Shown: positions 43,401-53,480, counted from the first letter of the stretch. The stretch: 64,000 nucleotides of DNA from Cohnella sp. WQ 127256 (GCF_024519285.1 NZ_JAMZCY010000001.1:1674001-1738000); one strand, 5' to 3'. Notes: a model not told the origin generated them from the sequence alone. Numbers and translations: made by a program.

Positions 43401-44642
43401 CTATCCATTGCTCAAGCCTTTTGCCCAAGCATAGCCCTTCAAGTAGGGGTCCGGCTTAACAGGCTCTGGCGTACTATAGAGCTCCTTAAACATGCCATCA
43501 GCCTGCACTTCACCGATCAGTACCTTCTTGTAGATGTGTTGTGTCTCTCCATCAATTGTCACTTTGCCTTCTGGTGCATCGAACTCAATACCCTTCGCAG
43601 CTTCTCTCACTTTATCTACATCTGTGGAACCAGCTTTCTCTACCGCTGCTGCCCACAGGTAAACTGCAATATATCCTGCTTCAATCGGGTCAGCCGTTAC
43701 ACGGTCGGCACCGTACTTCGCTTTATAGGCTTCAACGAACTTCTTATTCGCAGGCGTATCCGTTGTTTGATAATAGTTCCATGCTGCCAGATGACCCACG
43801 AGTACATCTGTACCAATCCCACGAATTTCTTCTTCTGCAACACTAACGGATAGTGTCGTGAGATCACTTGTCGTAATCCCCGCATCCTTCAATTGCTTGA
43901 AGAACGCCACATTGCTATCTCCATTAAGTGTGTTATAGACAACATCAGGCTTCGCCGCCTTGATTTTACTAATAACTGTGCTGTAATCTGTATAACCCAG
44001 CGGTGTATATTCCTCCCCTACGAGCTCTCCACCTTCTGCAGCTAGCTGAGCTTTAATGATCTTGTTCGCTGTTTGCGGGAAGACGTAGTCAGAGCCTAGG
44101 AGAAAAAACTTTTTGCCGCGGTTTTCAAGCAGCCAAGTTACAGAAGGAACAATCTGTTGGTTTGTCGTAGCACCTGTGTAGAAAATGTTCGGAGAGGATT
44201 CCAGACCTTCATATTGAACTGGATACCACAATAGACCATTAAGCTCCTCGAATACGGGTAGCATCGCCTTACGGCTTGATGATGTCCATCCACCAAATAC
44301 TGTCGCCACCTTATCTTGCTGTAAAAGCTTTTTTGCCTTCTCGGCGAAAGTCGGCCAGTCGGATGCACCATCTTCAACGACTGGTACGATCTTCTTCCCT
44401 AGTACACCACCCGCAGCATTAATCTCTTCTATAGCAAGTAGTTCAGAATCCTTAACGGAAACCTCACTGATTGCCATCGTGCCACTAAGAGAATGTAGAA
44501 TTCCGACTTTAATTGTATCTTCGGTCGAACCTTCACTTGGACTGCTGGATGAGCCACTCTCCTTGTTTGATGAACATCCCGCAATCACCATACTTAGAAC
44601 TACAATCATAAGCATCATACTGGACCCTAACGATTTCTTCAT
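43401..44642 (-). CDS. urtA: Urea-binding lipoprotein UrtA
   Basis: 413 residues. The signal peptide ends in lipobox VIAGC. The Leu/Ile/Val-binding-type domain carries [68 protein letters not shown] and [24 protein letters not shown]. The [17 protein letters not shown] and SDYVFP segments are diagnostic of UrtA and FmdD-type amide receptors. Adjacency to urease favours urea. It is first in the importer operon. Confidence 0.92.
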   Translation of the reverse strand: MKKSLGSSMMLMIVVLSMVIAGCSSNKESGSSSSPSEGSTEDTIKVGILHSLSGTMAISEVSVKDSELLAIEEINAAGGVLGKKIVPVVEDGASDWPTFAEKAKKLLQQDKVATVFGGWTSSSRKAMLPVFEELNGLLWYPVQYEGLESSPNIFYTGATTNQQIVPSVTWLLENRGKKFFLLGSDYVFPQTANKIIKAQLAAEGGELVGEEYTPLGYTDYSTVISKIKAAKPDVVYNTLNGDSNVAFFKQLKDAGITTSDLTTLSVSVAEEEIRGIGTDVLVGHLAAWNYYQTTDTPANKKFVEAYKAKYGADRVTADPIEAGYIAVYLWAAAVEKAGSTDVDKVREAAKGIEFDAPEGKVTIDGETQHIYKKVLIGEVQADGMFKELYSTPEPVKPDPYLKGYAWAKGLSNG

Positions 44643-44746
44643 CTCTCCACTCCCTCATCTTGTTTGAAAATTTGTAATTAACGAACAATCTTGCTATTTT
44701 TTTGTAAAATGTTCGCATTTCAAATTATATGTGGTTAATTTTTCCG

Positions 44747-44763
44747 CGTCAATATACTTAACA
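44747..44763 (-). promoter_or_regulatory. GlnR/TnrA-like box on the urtA side
   Basis: Minus strand TGTTA-AGTATAT-TGACG fits TGTNA-N7-TNACA with one mismatch (last base). It lies about 105-120 bp upstream of the urtA start. Confidence 0.6.
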
Positions 44764-44849
44764 TAAAAATCCTAATAATATTTTTTTTCTTGTTTTTTGG
44801 CAATAATTCACACATAATAGCTATTAAATAGGTGATTAGGAGATGTGCA

Positions 44850-44866
44850 TGTAACATATATATACA
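44850..44866 (+). promoter_or_regulatory. GlnR/TnrA-like box, upstream copy on the ureA side
   Basis: TGTAA-CATATAT-ATACA fits the consensus with one mismatch. The core is also a 5-9-5 palindrome, ATGTA/TACAT. Its centre is 32 bp, three helical turns, from the perfect box downstream. Confidence 0.6.
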
Positions 44867-44881
44867 TCTCAATCCTATTGA

Positions 44882-44898
44882 TGTTATGTTAAGTGACA
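44882..44898 (+). promoter_or_regulatory. Perfect GlnR/TnrA box next to ureA
   Basis: TGTTA-TGTTAAG-TGACA is an exact match to TGTNA-N7-TNACA. It ends 12 bp before the ureA ribosome site, a position suited to repression by GlnR, while the upstream copy could mediate activation. Confidence 0.8.
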
Positions 44899-44924
44899 TT
44901 TTTTTAAGATAGGAGGGCAATGTT

Positions 44925-45230
44925 GTGCATTTCACAGAGCGTGAGAAGGAAAAGCTGCTCATCAGCTATGCCGCCGATGTAGCTCGAAGACGTCAAGAGC
45001 GGGGGGTTAAGCTCAACTATCCCGAGGCAATGGCTATATTGATCTCTGAGATCATGGAAGGTGCACGAGATGGGAAGACCGTAGCTCAGCTCATGGCCTA
45101 TGGGGGAACTGTACTCAAGAAGAGTGATTGTATGGTTGGTATCCCTGAGATGATCGGCGAAGTACAGGTTGAAGCGACATTTCCTGATGGTACAAAGCTC
45201 GTTACTGTTCACGAACCGATTCGTACTTAA
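44925..45230 (+). CDS. ureA: Urease gamma subunit UreA
   Basis: 101 residues: [51 protein letters not shown] and [20 protein letters not shown] are standard gamma-subunit segments. The start is GTG, 8 nt after AGGAGG; an earlier ATG at 44920 is in another frame. First gene of the urease operon ureABC-FGD. Part of the (abc)3 apoenzyme in the cytoplasm. Confidence 0.96.
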   Translation: MHFTEREKEKLLISYAADVARRRQERGVKLNYPEAMAILISEIMEGARDGKTVAQLMAYGGTVLKKSDCMVGIPEMIGEVQVEATFPDGTKLVTVHEPIRT

Positions 45231-45258
45231 ATTCCTACTTAAAGAAAGGTGATCGCCT

Positions 45259-45630
45259 ATGATACCTGGGGAATACCGCGTTATGTCAGAAGATATTACG
45301 ATTAATAAAGGGCGTGAGCTAACTGCACTCATCGTAACTAATCTCGGAGATCGCCCTGTTCAGGTCGGCTCTCATTATCACTTTTTCGAAGTAAATAGAG
45401 CTTTACAGTTCGATCGGCTACAAGCCTACGGCAAACGATTAGACATCCCAGCCGGAACTGCGGTCAGGTTCGAGCCTGGTGAAGAGAAGCCTATTACACT
45501 CGTCCAGCTTGGAGGGTCACAGAAGGTATATGGATTCAATCGATTAACCGAAGGCATTGCGCACCTACCAGAAGACCCCGCCCAATTGCTTGAGCGATTA
45601 CAGCGATGGAAGGCGGAGCTTCAACAATGA
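45259..45630 (+). CDS. ureB: Urease beta subunit UreB
   Basis: 123 residues with [44 protein letters not shown] and [27 protein letters not shown], all typical. The C-terminal tail ([20 protein letters not shown]) is slightly longer than in short homologues. Its stop overlaps the ureC start as ATGA. Confidence 0.96.
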   Translation: MIPGEYRVMSEDITINKGRELTALIVTNLGDRPVQVGSHYHFFEVNRALQFDRLQAYGKRLDIPAGTAVRFEPGEEKPITLVQLGGSQKVYGFNRLTEGIAHLPEDPAQLLERLQRWKAELQQ

Positions 45631-47348
45631 GTATAATGTCACGCAAGCAATATGCCTCCATCTTCGGCCCCACTACAGGAGACGCGGTACGTCTCGCAGA
45701 CACCGAGCTATGGGCGACAATCGAGCATGATTACACGGTCTACGGTGATGAATGTAAGTTCGGCGGCGGTAAAGTTATTCGCGATGGAATGGGGCAATCA
45801 TCTAGAATTACGCGTGCTTGCGGGGCGCTTGACCTCGTCATTACGAATGCGATCATCATCGATCACTGGGGCATTGTAAAAGGTGACATCGGCATTCGCA
45901 ACGGTCGCATCGTCGGCATCGGCAAAGCAGGCAATCCCGACACAATGGATGGTGTTCATCAGAACCTCATCGTGGGTGCCTCGACCGAAGTTATTGCTGC
46001 CGAAGGTCTAATTGTCACCGCTGGAGCGATCGATACACATATCCATTTTATTTGCCCACAACAGATTGAAGTCGCGCTTGCCTCAGGAATCACCACGATG
46101 ATCGGCGGTGGCACAGGACCCGCGACAGGTACGAAGGCAACAACTTGTACACCCGGTGCATGGAATATCCACCGTATGCTGGAATCCGTAGAGAATTTCC
46201 CAATGAATATCGGCTTCCTTGGCAAAGGCAACTGCGCAACACCAGAGCCGCTCATCGAACAGATCGAAGCAGGCGCAATCGGCCTCAAGCTTCACGAGGA
46301 TTGGGGTACGACCCCAGCAACAATCGATTGCTGCTTAATGGTTGCCGATCAATATGATGTGCAGGTAGCCATTCACACCGATACGCTCAATGAAGCCGGC
46401 TTTGTTGAAGATACGCTCGCAGCCATTAAAGGACGCACCATTCATACGTATCACACCGAGGGGGCAGGAGGAGGTCACGCACCTGATATTATTCGTGCAG
46501 CCGCAGAATCCTACATCATCCCCTCCTCCACCAATCCAACACGGCCATTTACCATCAATACGATTGAAGAGCATCTTGATATGCTCATGGTGTGTCATCA
46601 TCTCGATAGCTCAATTCCTGAAGATGTCGCTTTTGCCGATTCTCGTATTCGCCCTGAGACGATTGCCGCAGAAGATATTTTGCATGATCTTGGCGTATTT
46701 AGCATTATTAGCTCTGATTCACAGGCGATGGGTCGCGTCGGAGAGGTCATCATGCGCACATGGCAGACAGCGGACAAAATGAAGCGACAGCGAGGGGAAT
46801 TACCGGAGGATGTACAACAAGGTGGAGGAGATAATTTTCGAATTAAGCGCTATATCGCAAAATATACGATTAATCCCGCCATCGCTCACGGCATCTCTCA
46901 TCTTGTTGGATCGCTAGAAGCCGGCCAGTGGGCGGATCTCGTCCTATGGCAGCCTTCCTTCTTCGGCGTAAAGCCTGAACTCATTGTTAAAGGAGGCTTT
47001 ATCGCTTATGCCCAGATGGGAGATCCGAACGCTTCTATCCCAACTCCTCAGCCTGTATATGGTAGAGCGATGTTCGGCTCCTTCGGAAAAGCAATGCATC
47101 GCACATCCATGACCTTCTTATCAGAAGCCGCCTACCTAGCAGGTGTGCATCAGAAGCTAGAGCTGCAAAAGCATATAGAGCCTGTACGCAATTGTCGTGC
47201 CATCAGCAAGAAGGATATGATCCATAACGATCAGACTCCGCTTATAGAGGTGAATCCAGAAACGTACGAAGTGCGTGTAGATGGCGAGATTGTGACCTGC
47301 GAGCCAGCTGAGATGTTGCCGATGGCCCAACGTTATTTCATGTTCTGA
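45627..47348 (+). CDS. ureC: Urease alpha (catalytic) subunit UreC
   Basis: 573 residues, full length. The di-nickel site is complete: His138/His140 in THIHF, Lys221 (to be carbamylated) in GLKLHEDWG, the His pair in HTDTLN and [12 protein letters not shown], the flap with [11 protein letters not shown], and Asp364 in SSDSQAMGR. It hydrolyses urea to ammonia and carbamate. The start ATG at 45627 overlaps ureB and begins [19 protein letters not shown]. The C-terminus QRYFMF is typical. Confidence 0.97.
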   Translation: MSIMSRKQYASIFGPTTGDAVRLADTELWATIEHDYTVYGDECKFGGGKVIRDGMGQSSRITRACGALDLVITNAIIIDHWGIVKGDIGIRNGRIVGIGKAGNPDTMDGVHQNLIVGASTEVIAAEGLIVTAGAIDTHIHFICPQQIEVALASGITTMIGGGTGPATGTKATTCTPGAWNIHRMLESVENFPMNIGFLGKGNCATPEPLIEQIEAGAIGLKLHEDWGTTPATIDCCLMVADQYDVQVAIHTDTLNEAGFVEDTLAAIKGRTIHTYHTEGAGGGHAPDIIRAAAESYIIPSSTNPTRPFTINTIEEHLDMLMVCHHLDSSIPEDVAFADSRIRPETIAAEDILHDLGVFSIISSDSQAMGRVGEVIMRTWQTADKMKRQRGELPEDVQQGGGDNFRIKRYIAKYTINPAIAHGISHLVGSLEAGQWADLVLWQPSFFGVKPELIVKGGFIAYAQMGDPNASIPTPQPVYGRAMFGSFGKAMHRTSMTFLSEAAYLAGVHQKLELQKHIEPVRNCRAISKKDMIHNDQTPLIEVNPETYEVRVDGEIVTCEPAEMLPMAQRYFMF

Positions 47349-47363
47349 TTGGAGCGTTTTGAG

Positions 47364-48056
47364 ATGATTAGCAATCGATTTGCTTTCGTACAGCTGTTAG
47401 ATTCAGCTCTGCCTATTGGTGGATTCTCCCATTCCTTCGGACTCGAAGCTTATGTGCAGGAGGGGAAAATAAACGATGTGAAGCAGCTCGAGGCTTACAT
47501 CGTCGGGCAGCTCCATGCCGGATGGGTACGGCTAGAGGGACTAGCGATCAAAGGGGTATATGCTGCGTTAGACCGTGATCGAGATGATCTACACAGTATC
47601 GTGCGATTAGACCAAATCATCCATGTACAGCGCATTGCGAAGGAATCTCGCGAAGGTATTCAGAAGATGGGAAAGCGACTACTAAAACTTGCTGTAGCGA
47701 TGTACCCTGAGCTTGCAGTCACTGCGTTTGAACGCGTGTTAGTACAACGCGGTGGTTATTGTACGTTGCCCATTGTATTCGCCTGGATCTGCCATCACCT
47801 GAAGGTTGATTTGGAAACCACCGTAGAAGGATATCTATACACAAACATTACAACAACGGTCAACAGCGCACTTCGGCTCATGTCGATTGGCCAAACAGAA
47901 GGTCAAGTACTCATCCGTAGGCTTCAGCCCATTGCACATGAGCAGTGGTTGATGGTACGTGATCTTGCACCGGATCAGCTTCACAGCTTTACCCCCGCCC
48001 ACGACATCCGAGCGATGAAGCATGAGACGTTATATTCAAGACTATTTATGTCATAG
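47364..48056 (+). CDS. ureF: Urease accessory protein UreF
   Basis: 230 residues from the ATG at 47364, 9 nt after [28 protein letters not shown] at the N-terminus and the C-terminal QRLQ-like helix are family marks; the protein is helical and bridges UreD and UreG on apo-urease. It follows ureC directly: ureE, the nickel chaperone usually found between ureC and ureF, is absent. Confidence 0.93.
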   Translation: MISNRFAFVQLLDSALPIGGFSHSFGLEAYVQEGKINDVKQLEAYIVGQLHAGWVRLEGLAIKGVYAALDRDRDDLHSIVRLDQIIHVQRIAKESREGIQKMGKRLLKLAVAMYPELAVTAFERVLVQRGGYCTLPIVFAWICHHLKVDLETTVEGYLYTNITTTVNSALRLMSIGQTEGQVLIRRLQPIAHEQWLMVRDLAPDQLHSFTPAHDIRAMKHETLYSRLFMS

Positions 48057-48084
48057 AGCCATTACATTAGAGGAGGAATTATAT

Positions 48085-48759
48085 ATGTGCCAAGGAGCTA
48101 ATCATTCACATGAACAATGGATCACACCTATAAGAGATCTGGATCGTCCAATTCGCATCGGCATTGGAGGTCCTGTCGGATCAGGGAAAACCGCACTCGT
48201 AGAAAAGCTAGCGAAGGCGCTGCGCGATCAGTTTAGCCTCGCCGTCATTACAAATGATATCTACACAGCAGAGGATGCACGTATCCTTATTCGCCAAGCC
48301 GCATTACCTGAGGATCGCATCATTGGTGTAGAGACAGGCGGATGTCCGCATACAGCGATTCGTGAGGACGCTTCGATGAACTTCGAGGCAGTCGAGGAGC
48401 TTGAACAGCGATTCCCTGATCTAGAAATCATCTTCATCGAAAGCGGTGGTGATAATCTTGCCGCAGCGTTCAGTCCTGAGCTCGTTGATCGCTTCATCTA
48501 TATTATCGACGTTGCACAAGGGGAGAAAATACCGCGCAAGGGCGGGCCAGGCATTATGCGGTCGGATCTGCTAATCATTAACAAAATCGATCTCGCCCCC
48601 TACGTTGGTGCGAGCCTTGAAGTAATGAAGCATGACACTGAGCAGATGCGCGGCACTCGTCCCTATGTCATGTCTAATATGATGTCTGGCGAGGGGTTAG
48701 GTGAGATCATTCATTGGTTGGAGCATCAGCTCGACAGAGCGCACTCCCATGACCATTGA
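48085..48759 (+). CDS. ureG: Urease accessory GTPase UreG
   Basis: 224 residues from the ATG at 48085, 8 nt after AGGAGG. P-loop [15 protein letters not shown], the Cys-Pro-His nickel motif in [24 protein letters not shown] and [10 protein letters not shown] are all present. It couples GTP hydrolysis to nickel delivery. Short His clusters at both ends (NHSH, HSHDH) could help bind nickel in the absence of UreE. It overlaps ureD by 11 nt. Confidence 0.95.
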   Translation: MCQGANHSHEQWITPIRDLDRPIRIGIGGPVGSGKTALVEKLAKALRDQFSLAVITNDIYTAEDARILIRQAALPEDRIIGVETGGCPHTAIREDASMNFEAVEELEQRFPDLEIIFIESGGDNLAAAFSPELVDRFIYIIDVAQGEKIPRKGGPGIMRSDLLIINKIDLAPYVGASLEVMKHDTEQMRGTRPYVMSNMMSGEGLGEIIHWLEHQLDRAHSHDH

Positions 48760-49618
48760 GTTAGACACAACGGAGTCTTCTTTTCGATTCAGAACCTCTC
48801 ACTTAAACGCCGTATGCCGACTTATCGAGGGCAAGACCGTACTGACTGACCGCTATCACGAAACGCCTCTGAAGCTGACGAAGACGTTTCGCGAAAGCTC
48901 AACAGATGCACTCATCGTCTACGTGATGGATGTGTCGCCTGGATTAATGGATGGGGATCGGTATGTGCTCGTTTTTTCACTTTACGAACATACCCACCTC
49001 ATCCTAACCAATCAATCTTTTACGAAGGTTCATCCTTCTCCTAAGCTTGGTGCAGATGTTAGCTTCACCTGCACAATCGGTACGAATGCTGTGCTTGAAT
49101 ATTTCCCAAAACCTACAATTCCTTACGCTGGTAGTCAAGTTCATTGTCGAACAACGTTCCACCTTGCGGCAGGCGCAACGCTGTTGTATGCGGATATATG
49201 GACACCTGGACGCACACAGCGCAATGAACTGTTCCAATACGAGTCGGTCGCGAGCGACCTTGAGGTCTACAAGGAAAATAAGCTGATCGCTTGGGACCAC
49301 TTTCTACTCGAGCCCGCTAGCCAGAACTATCTAGTGACGGGGGCCATGGAGCATTTCACACATAGTGGTGCGTTTTGGATCTTCTCAGAGCATGTAGACG
49401 GTCATTTATTGGAGGCCATCCGCGCCATCCTATCCACTGCTTCTTCAACGACCTTACTCGCAGCAGCAAGCTCCACCGCTCAACATGGCATTTGCATACG
49501 CCTACTTGGACACAACACCTGGCAGCTACAAGCCTTAATCGATAGGATCTGGAACGTTGCTCGCCACAATCTGCTCTCTGCCAAATACCCCAATATGAGC
49601 ACAATAGCCTTATCTTGA
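48749..49618 (+). CDS. ureD: Urease accessory protein UreD (UreH)
   Basis: 289 residues from the ATG at 48749 inside the ureG end. It has a beta-rich fold with [41 protein letters not shown] (family: TSQSFTKIH) and [15 protein letters not shown]. It binds apo-urease first and recruits UreF and UreG. It is the last gene of the operon; a stem-loop follows. Confidence 0.92.
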   Translation: MTIELDTTESSFRFRTSHLNAVCRLIEGKTVLTDRYHETPLKLTKTFRESSTDALIVYVMDVSPGLMDGDRYVLVFSLYEHTHLILTNQSFTKVHPSPKLGADVSFTCTIGTNAVLEYFPKPTIPYAGSQVHCRTTFHLAAGATLLYADIWTPGRTQRNELFQYESVASDLEVYKENKLIAWDHFLLEPASQNYLVTGAMEHFTHSGAFWIFSEHVDGHLLEAIRAILSTASSTTLLAAASSTAQHGICIRLLGHNTWQLQALIDRIWNVARHNLLSAKYPNMSTIALS

Positions 49619-49632
49619 GTTATCCCCCCATT

Positions 49633-49736
49633 AGAAAGTCACAGGAATGGCGACGTTAAGGAGACATTATCCTTGCGTCGCCTGTTGATCTTTCTGTTCT
49701 CCAGCATTACAATAGCTTAATTGCTCCAGAGAACAG
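49633..49736 (+). other. Structured region between ureD and the DMT gene
   Basis: A long stem-loop (AGAAAG.../...CTTTCT outside, GGCGACG/CGTCGCC and AAGGA/TCCTT inside; 49633-49695) lacks a strong T run. A second repeat, CTGTTCTC (49694-49701) with GAGAACAG (49729-49736), overlaps the first and ends on the ribosome site of the next gene. It could end the urease transcript or control the transporter. Confidence 0.5.
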
Positions 49737-49750
49737 GAAGGTAACTATTC

Positions 49751-50662
49751 ATGAATAATAAGAATCCACCCGTACCCACACTCATCCCCTTAATCGTGGG
49801 TATGATTGCTATTTCCTTCGCCCCCATACTTGTTCGTTATTCGGATGCTCCTGTATCGGTCCAAGGTATGTATCGTATGCTGTTCACAGTCATCCTCATG
49901 CTCCCTTTCGGAACCCGTCAACTTCGAACAGTTCGATCAATCACGCGAAAAGATTGGGTGCTACTTGCCTTAGCAGGCTTTTTCCTGGCGCTACATTTCC
50001 TGCTCTGGATGGCGTCGTTGAACTTTACGTCCATTGCCAGCTCTACGATAATATTGGCACTAGAGCCTGTCTTCGTGATGATCGGTGCCTACTTTGTATT
50101 CAAGGACAGAATCGGTAAGCTTGCCTTGCTTGGAATGACTGTTGCGCTTATCGGCGCGTTTTGTGTAGGTTCCGGCGATATTAGCTTGTCGGGTGAAGCA
50201 TTTAAAGGCGATGTCCTGTCGTTACTCGGTACACTCGCCGTAGTTGTAAACATTCTTATTGCTAAGGTGATTCTCACCCGGGTCTCTTCCTTTTTGTATA
50301 GCTTGATTGTATTTGCCGTAGCGTTCATTTGTTTCTGGGTCTACAATTTCTCCATGGGCATTAACATGTTGAGCTACCCTTCTTCTGAATGGATCATCTT
50401 CCTCTTACTCGCCATCGTCCCTACTGTATTTGGGCACTTAATCTTTAATTGGTTGCTTCAATACGTGAAGCCGACTACGATATCAATTGCCGTTTTCGCT
50501 GAACCTGTAGGTGCGAGTCTACTCGGCATGCTACTCTTCCAAGAGATGATTAGTACATCTCAACTCATAGGAGGAGCATTCATTATTGTAGGATTGCTAC
50601 TCTATATGAGGAACGAATACACCGACGACAAGTCAACAAAAGCTACATCCGAAGCCGCATAA
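49751..50662 (+). CDS. DMT-family transporter (EamA)
   Basis: 303 residues, ten hydrophobic helices in two EamA repeats: RYSDAPVSVQGMYRMLFT and ALHFLLWMASLNFTSIASSTIILALEPVF in the first, VFGHLIFNWLLQYVKPTTISIAVFAEPVGASLLGMLLFQE in the second. Members export amino acids or other metabolites. The substrate is not predictable. The ribosome site is AGGAAGG at 49736-49742. Confidence 0.88.
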   Translation: MNNKNPPVPTLIPLIVGMIAISFAPILVRYSDAPVSVQGMYRMLFTVILMLPFGTRQLRTVRSITRKDWVLLALAGFFLALHFLLWMASLNFTSIASSTIILALEPVFVMIGAYFVFKDRIGKLALLGMTVALIGAFCVGSGDISLSGEAFKGDVLSLLGTLAVVVNILIAKVILTRVSSFLYSLIVFAVAFICFWVYNFSMGINMLSYPSSEWIIFLLLAIVPTVFGHLIFNWLLQYVKPTTISIAVFAEPVGASLLGMLLFQEMISTSQLIGGAFIIVGLLLYMRNEYTDDKSTKATSEAA

Positions 50663-50663
50663 T

Positions 50664-50858
50664 GGATGGGGAACTGCAATAACGTGGTGGATCAGCGGCA
50701 TTGTAACGGGGATCATCTTTTTCGCGATGGGGATGATGCTTGATTACTTAGAAGACATCTCTTACAGATTGCGGAATCTTGAACATGAGTCGATTGCCAG
50801 CTCATCTACTCGTCCTCCTAAACTCGGAAATACTAAAGCGAATTTGGACAAATTATAA
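50664..50858 (+). CDS. Possible small membrane protein without a standard start
   Basis: The frame reads WGTAITWWISGIVTGIIFFA, then a helix MGMMLDYLEDISYRLRNLEH and a polar tail ending at 50858. It looks like a one-helix membrane protein. No in-frame ATG, GTG or TTG precedes the membrane segment; the first ATG is at 50727, inside it. A GGGG stretch lies 7 nt before an in-frame ATA. Either a rare start codon is used or a frameshift/base change has broken the gene. Confidence 0.35.
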   Translation, partial: GWGTAITWWISGIVTGIIFFAMGMMLDYLEDISYRLRNLEHESIASSSTRPPKLGNTKANLDKL

Positions 50859-50989
50859 GATTTCAAAATATCGTGTAATGCTCAGCTCAGAATGTACGCA
50901 ACTGAGCAAAAAAGAAAAAGTGCGGGTAGTGGAAGCAATCTTCCGACACCCGCACTTTTTCTTATTGAAAGTTCAGAGGTTTGTAGCTC
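50859..50989. other. Intergenic tail region after the DMT gene
   Basis: Part of the 327-bp gap between firm genes (50663-50989). Apart from the possible small frame ending at 50858 and the bidirectional terminator at 50915-50960, I see nothing in it. Confidence 0.5.
50915..50960. terminator. Bidirectional intrinsic terminator
   Basis: AAAAAGTGCGGGT pairs with ACCCGCACTTTTT, with an inner GTGGAAG/CTTCC stem. A and T runs on both sides serve the plus-strand transporter and the minus-strand secreted-protein gene. Confidence 0.92.
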
Positions 50990-51946
50990 TTATTGAATCG
51001 GTACATTATCTTTACGAAACTTCTCACCCTCAACTGTTAGCTTATATTCATTGTCCTCAAGTAAATTCATGAAAGCCTGCAACTTTGTCAGATAAGGACT
51101 AAGCTCAACATCGTTCCTTTGCAGCATCCCCATGTATCCCCTTAATGCGTTCGGCTGGATCACTTTATTTGAATAATCGAATAGTGGCGTATTATTCGTT
51201 CCATAATACGTTAACGTTTCATAGCTGCTGAAAAGATTACGAATGTGTGCAGCACGGTTAGAATACGGGTATTGGACGATGAAGCTTTCTTGATTCAGGG
51301 CACGGCCAACAAGTTGTTGGTAACTAATCATGATTCCCGCATCCTTGACCTTAACTTGATCGGACTCGACAGCCATAATATCGATATACGCTTCTATATC
51401 CGCATTAATCTTACCCACATAAGGTTTGAATCTTGAATAATCTACGACTGGAAAATAGAATCCTTCAGCTGTCTCCAGCTTATACCCACTATCACGCGCT
51501 TCCCGCAATAACACCTTCAAGCTCGTATCCTTCGTACGAGTGATGATGTTATCGAAGGTATCCCCTCTCGAGTACACTTTACTAATCGCAAGCTGTACGG
51601 AGCTTTTCTCGAAACGCTTCTCTATCGCTGTCATTTGCTTTTTAATCGCATTTTCCAGATGTAGAACCATGATCGTGGCCTCAGATTTGGTTACCTCATT
51701 AATATTTACCTTCAAATATGCGATTGCTTGAGGTAATTCACCTTGTTTCTTAACATAAGCCTCAAATTGGGACACTACTTTTGCAGCTGTTGCACTGCTA
51801 GAAGCTGCTATTGTGGTTACAGAAGCTAATTGTGTAGAAGTGGAACTCGCCGCAGCAACACTAACAAATTGTATGGATAACGCTAGTGCCGCAATCGTAG
51901 CAACAGTCATCGTCTTCTTCTTCGCTCTCCGTGATCTCTTGTTCAT
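50990..51946 (-). CDS. Secreted protein of unknown function, 318 aa
   Basis: From the ATG at 51946 (MNKRSRRAKKK), preceded by AAGGAG, comes a strongly basic N-region, a hydrophobic core (VATIAALALSIQFVSVAAA) and a likely signal-peptidase site. A Ser/Thr/Ala linker follows, then a mixed helical and polar domain with RFEKSSVQLAISKVYSRGDTFDNIITRT and YEVPVVDYSRF-like segments, ending VPIQ. No cysteine or known enzymatic motif is visible. I do not recognise a family. It is a single-gene unit. Confidence 0.72.
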   Translation of the reverse strand: MNKRSRRAKKKTMTVATIAALALSIQFVSVAAASSTSTQLASVTTIAASSSATAAKVVSQFEAYVKKQGELPQAIAYLKVNINEVTKSEATIMVLHLENAIKKQMTAIEKRFEKSSVQLAISKVYSRGDTFDNIITRTKDTSLKVLLREARDSGYKLETAEGFYFPVVDYSRFKPYVGKINADIEAYIDIMAVESDQVKVKDAGIMISYQQLVGRALNQESFIVQYPYSNRAAHIRNLFSSYETLTYYGTNNTPLFDYSNKVIQPNALRGYMGMLQRNDVELSPYLTKLQAFMNLLEDNEYKLTVEGEKFRKDNVPIQ

Positions 51947-52021
51947 ATCTACTCTCCTTTGATTAAACAGAATCATAAGAATTTGTTTACTCGAAGTCGA
52001 TGGATATATCCGGATCTTTGC

Positions 52022-53302
52022 CTACATCAAGAACCTCAAGTAAACATAAACACTTGCTACAGCAACCGATAAAATCATAAGGGGGAACCCGATCTTCAAG
52101 TACTTCATAAATGTGATGGGATGTCCTTCTTTGGCGGCCATACCCGCTACGATTAGATTGGCGCTAGCTCCAATCAACGCACCGTTGCCACCCAAGCAAG
52201 CACCTAATGCAAGACTCCACCACAGCGGCTCTAGATTATCTATACCCATGACTCCCATTTCTTGAATCATTGGAATCATCGTAGCAACGAACGGGATATT
52301 GTCTAGGAAGGCTGAAGCGATAGCACTTAACCAGAGAATGAGCATGGAGGTCGCTGCCAAATCTCCGCCCGTCCATTCGATGGCTCTCGCAGCTAGCTGT
52401 GAAATAACGCCTGTCTCAACTAAGCCGGATACAAGCGCGAACAGTCCGATGAAGAAGAAGATGGTCATCCATTCTACCTTCGAGAAAGCTTCCTCCATCT
52501 TATGCTCACCTGTTAATAGCAGTAAGAAAAAGGCACCCGCTAATGCGACTGTCGCGGACTCCAGATGAAGCATTTGATGTGTGAAAAATCCGAGTATGGT
52601 CAGTCCTAAGATAATCAAACATTTCTTCAACAGCTTCGAATCTGTAATTAGCTGCTTCTGATCTATTTCCATAATGCTGCGCTTAAGAGCATCCGTAGTA
52701 CGAATACTTTTGCGGAATAGCCAGATGAAGATAGGTATGTTAATAAGCATAATAATGGCCGCTATAGGCGCCAAGTTCACAATGAAATCAGTAAAGCTAA
52801 GCTCCTTCACTGCACTTCCAATCATAATGTTCGGGGGATCCCCGATGAGCGTAGCCGTGCCCCCGATATTCGAGGCAATGATCTGAGTAATAAGAAAAGG
52901 TAATGGATTAACCTTCAATTGCCTTGTTAAGCTAAACGTAACCGGTACCATCAACAGGACCGTTGTTACGTTATCAAGGAATGCTGAACCCACCGCGGTA
53001 ATGAGCGCCAACGAGACAAGTATACGAACGGGCTCACCCTTCGCTTTCTTGGCCGCGACGATCGCGATATATTTGAATAAACCTGTTTCCGCTGTTACGC
53101 TAACTATAATCATCATCCCGATTAATAAGCCTAACGTGTTGAAGTCGATATGATGTAACGCTGTTTCTTGGTCCACAATGCCAAAAACGACCATCAAGAT
53201 GCCACCGATCATCGCGACGATTGTTCGATGAATTTTTTCCGTAACGATAAGTGCGTAAATAACCAAGAAAATTCCAATTGCCCAAATTGCTTGCTGTTCC
53301 AT
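52022..53302 (-). CDS. Ion-transporter superfamily permease, ArsB/NhaD type
   Basis: 426 residues from the ATG at 53302, 5 nt after AGGAGG. About twelve helices. It carries TLGLLIGMMIIVSVTAETGLFKYIAI, SAFLDNVTTVLLMVPVT and its repeat SAFLDNIPFVATMIPM, and NIGGTATLIGDPPNIMIG with GGNGALIGASANLIVAG. The twin FLDN and G(D/A)xxN motifs define the ArsB/NhaD/CitM group. The cargo could be arsenite, Na+/H+ or a di/tricarboxylate. The leader upstream contains a terminator. Confidence 0.86.
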   Translation of the reverse strand: MEQQAIWAIGIFLVIYALIVTEKIHRTIVAMIGGILMVVFGIVDQETALHHIDFNTLGLLIGMMIIVSVTAETGLFKYIAIVAAKKAKGEPVRILVSLALITAVGSAFLDNVTTVLLMVPVTFSLTRQLKVNPLPFLITQIIASNIGGTATLIGDPPNIMIGSAVKELSFTDFIVNLAPIAAIIMLINIPIFIWLFRKSIRTTDALKRSIMEIDQKQLITDSKLLKKCLIILGLTILGFFTHQMLHLESATVALAGAFFLLLLTGEHKMEEAFSKVEWMTIFFFIGLFALVSGLVETGVISQLAARAIEWTGGDLAATSMLILWLSAIASAFLDNIPFVATMIPMIQEMGVMGIDNLEPLWWSLALGACLGGNGALIGASANLIVAGMAAKEGHPITFMKYLKIGFPLMILSVAVASVYVYLRFLM

Positions 53303-53409
53303 AGTATCCTCCTTGAAGTAAATTGCCTTCATGATGTCCAGATATCGGAAATAAAACCGTTGATCCGTGCACACCAGCAGGAGAAGGAGAAATTTTAAAA
53401 CGCAACCCT

Positions 53410-53444
53410 AAAAAAAGCAAAAAGAAGCCTGCTGGTGGCAGGCT
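53410..53444 (-). terminator. Terminator inside the leader of the ArsB-type gene
   Basis: AGCCTGC-CACCA-GCAGGCT (53444-53426, minus strand) is followed by TCTTTTTGCTTTTTTT. It lies between the promoter at 53481-53509 and the gene start at 53302, so most transcripts should stop here unless something prevents it. Confidence 0.75.
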
Positions 53445-53480
53445 CCTCCGGTGTTCCCTATTTAGTTCATCAATATTACA

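Noticed and set aside
39771..44642. Branched-chain amino-acid importer (livKHMGF)
   Set aside because: The receptor motifs SSSRKAMLP and WYPVQYEG, the ATPase motif EGIQPSI and the adjacent urease operon point to urea instead.
50779..51072. 97-codon plus-strand frame
   Set aside because: It reads through a strong bidirectional terminator and into the antisense of the secreted-protein gene.
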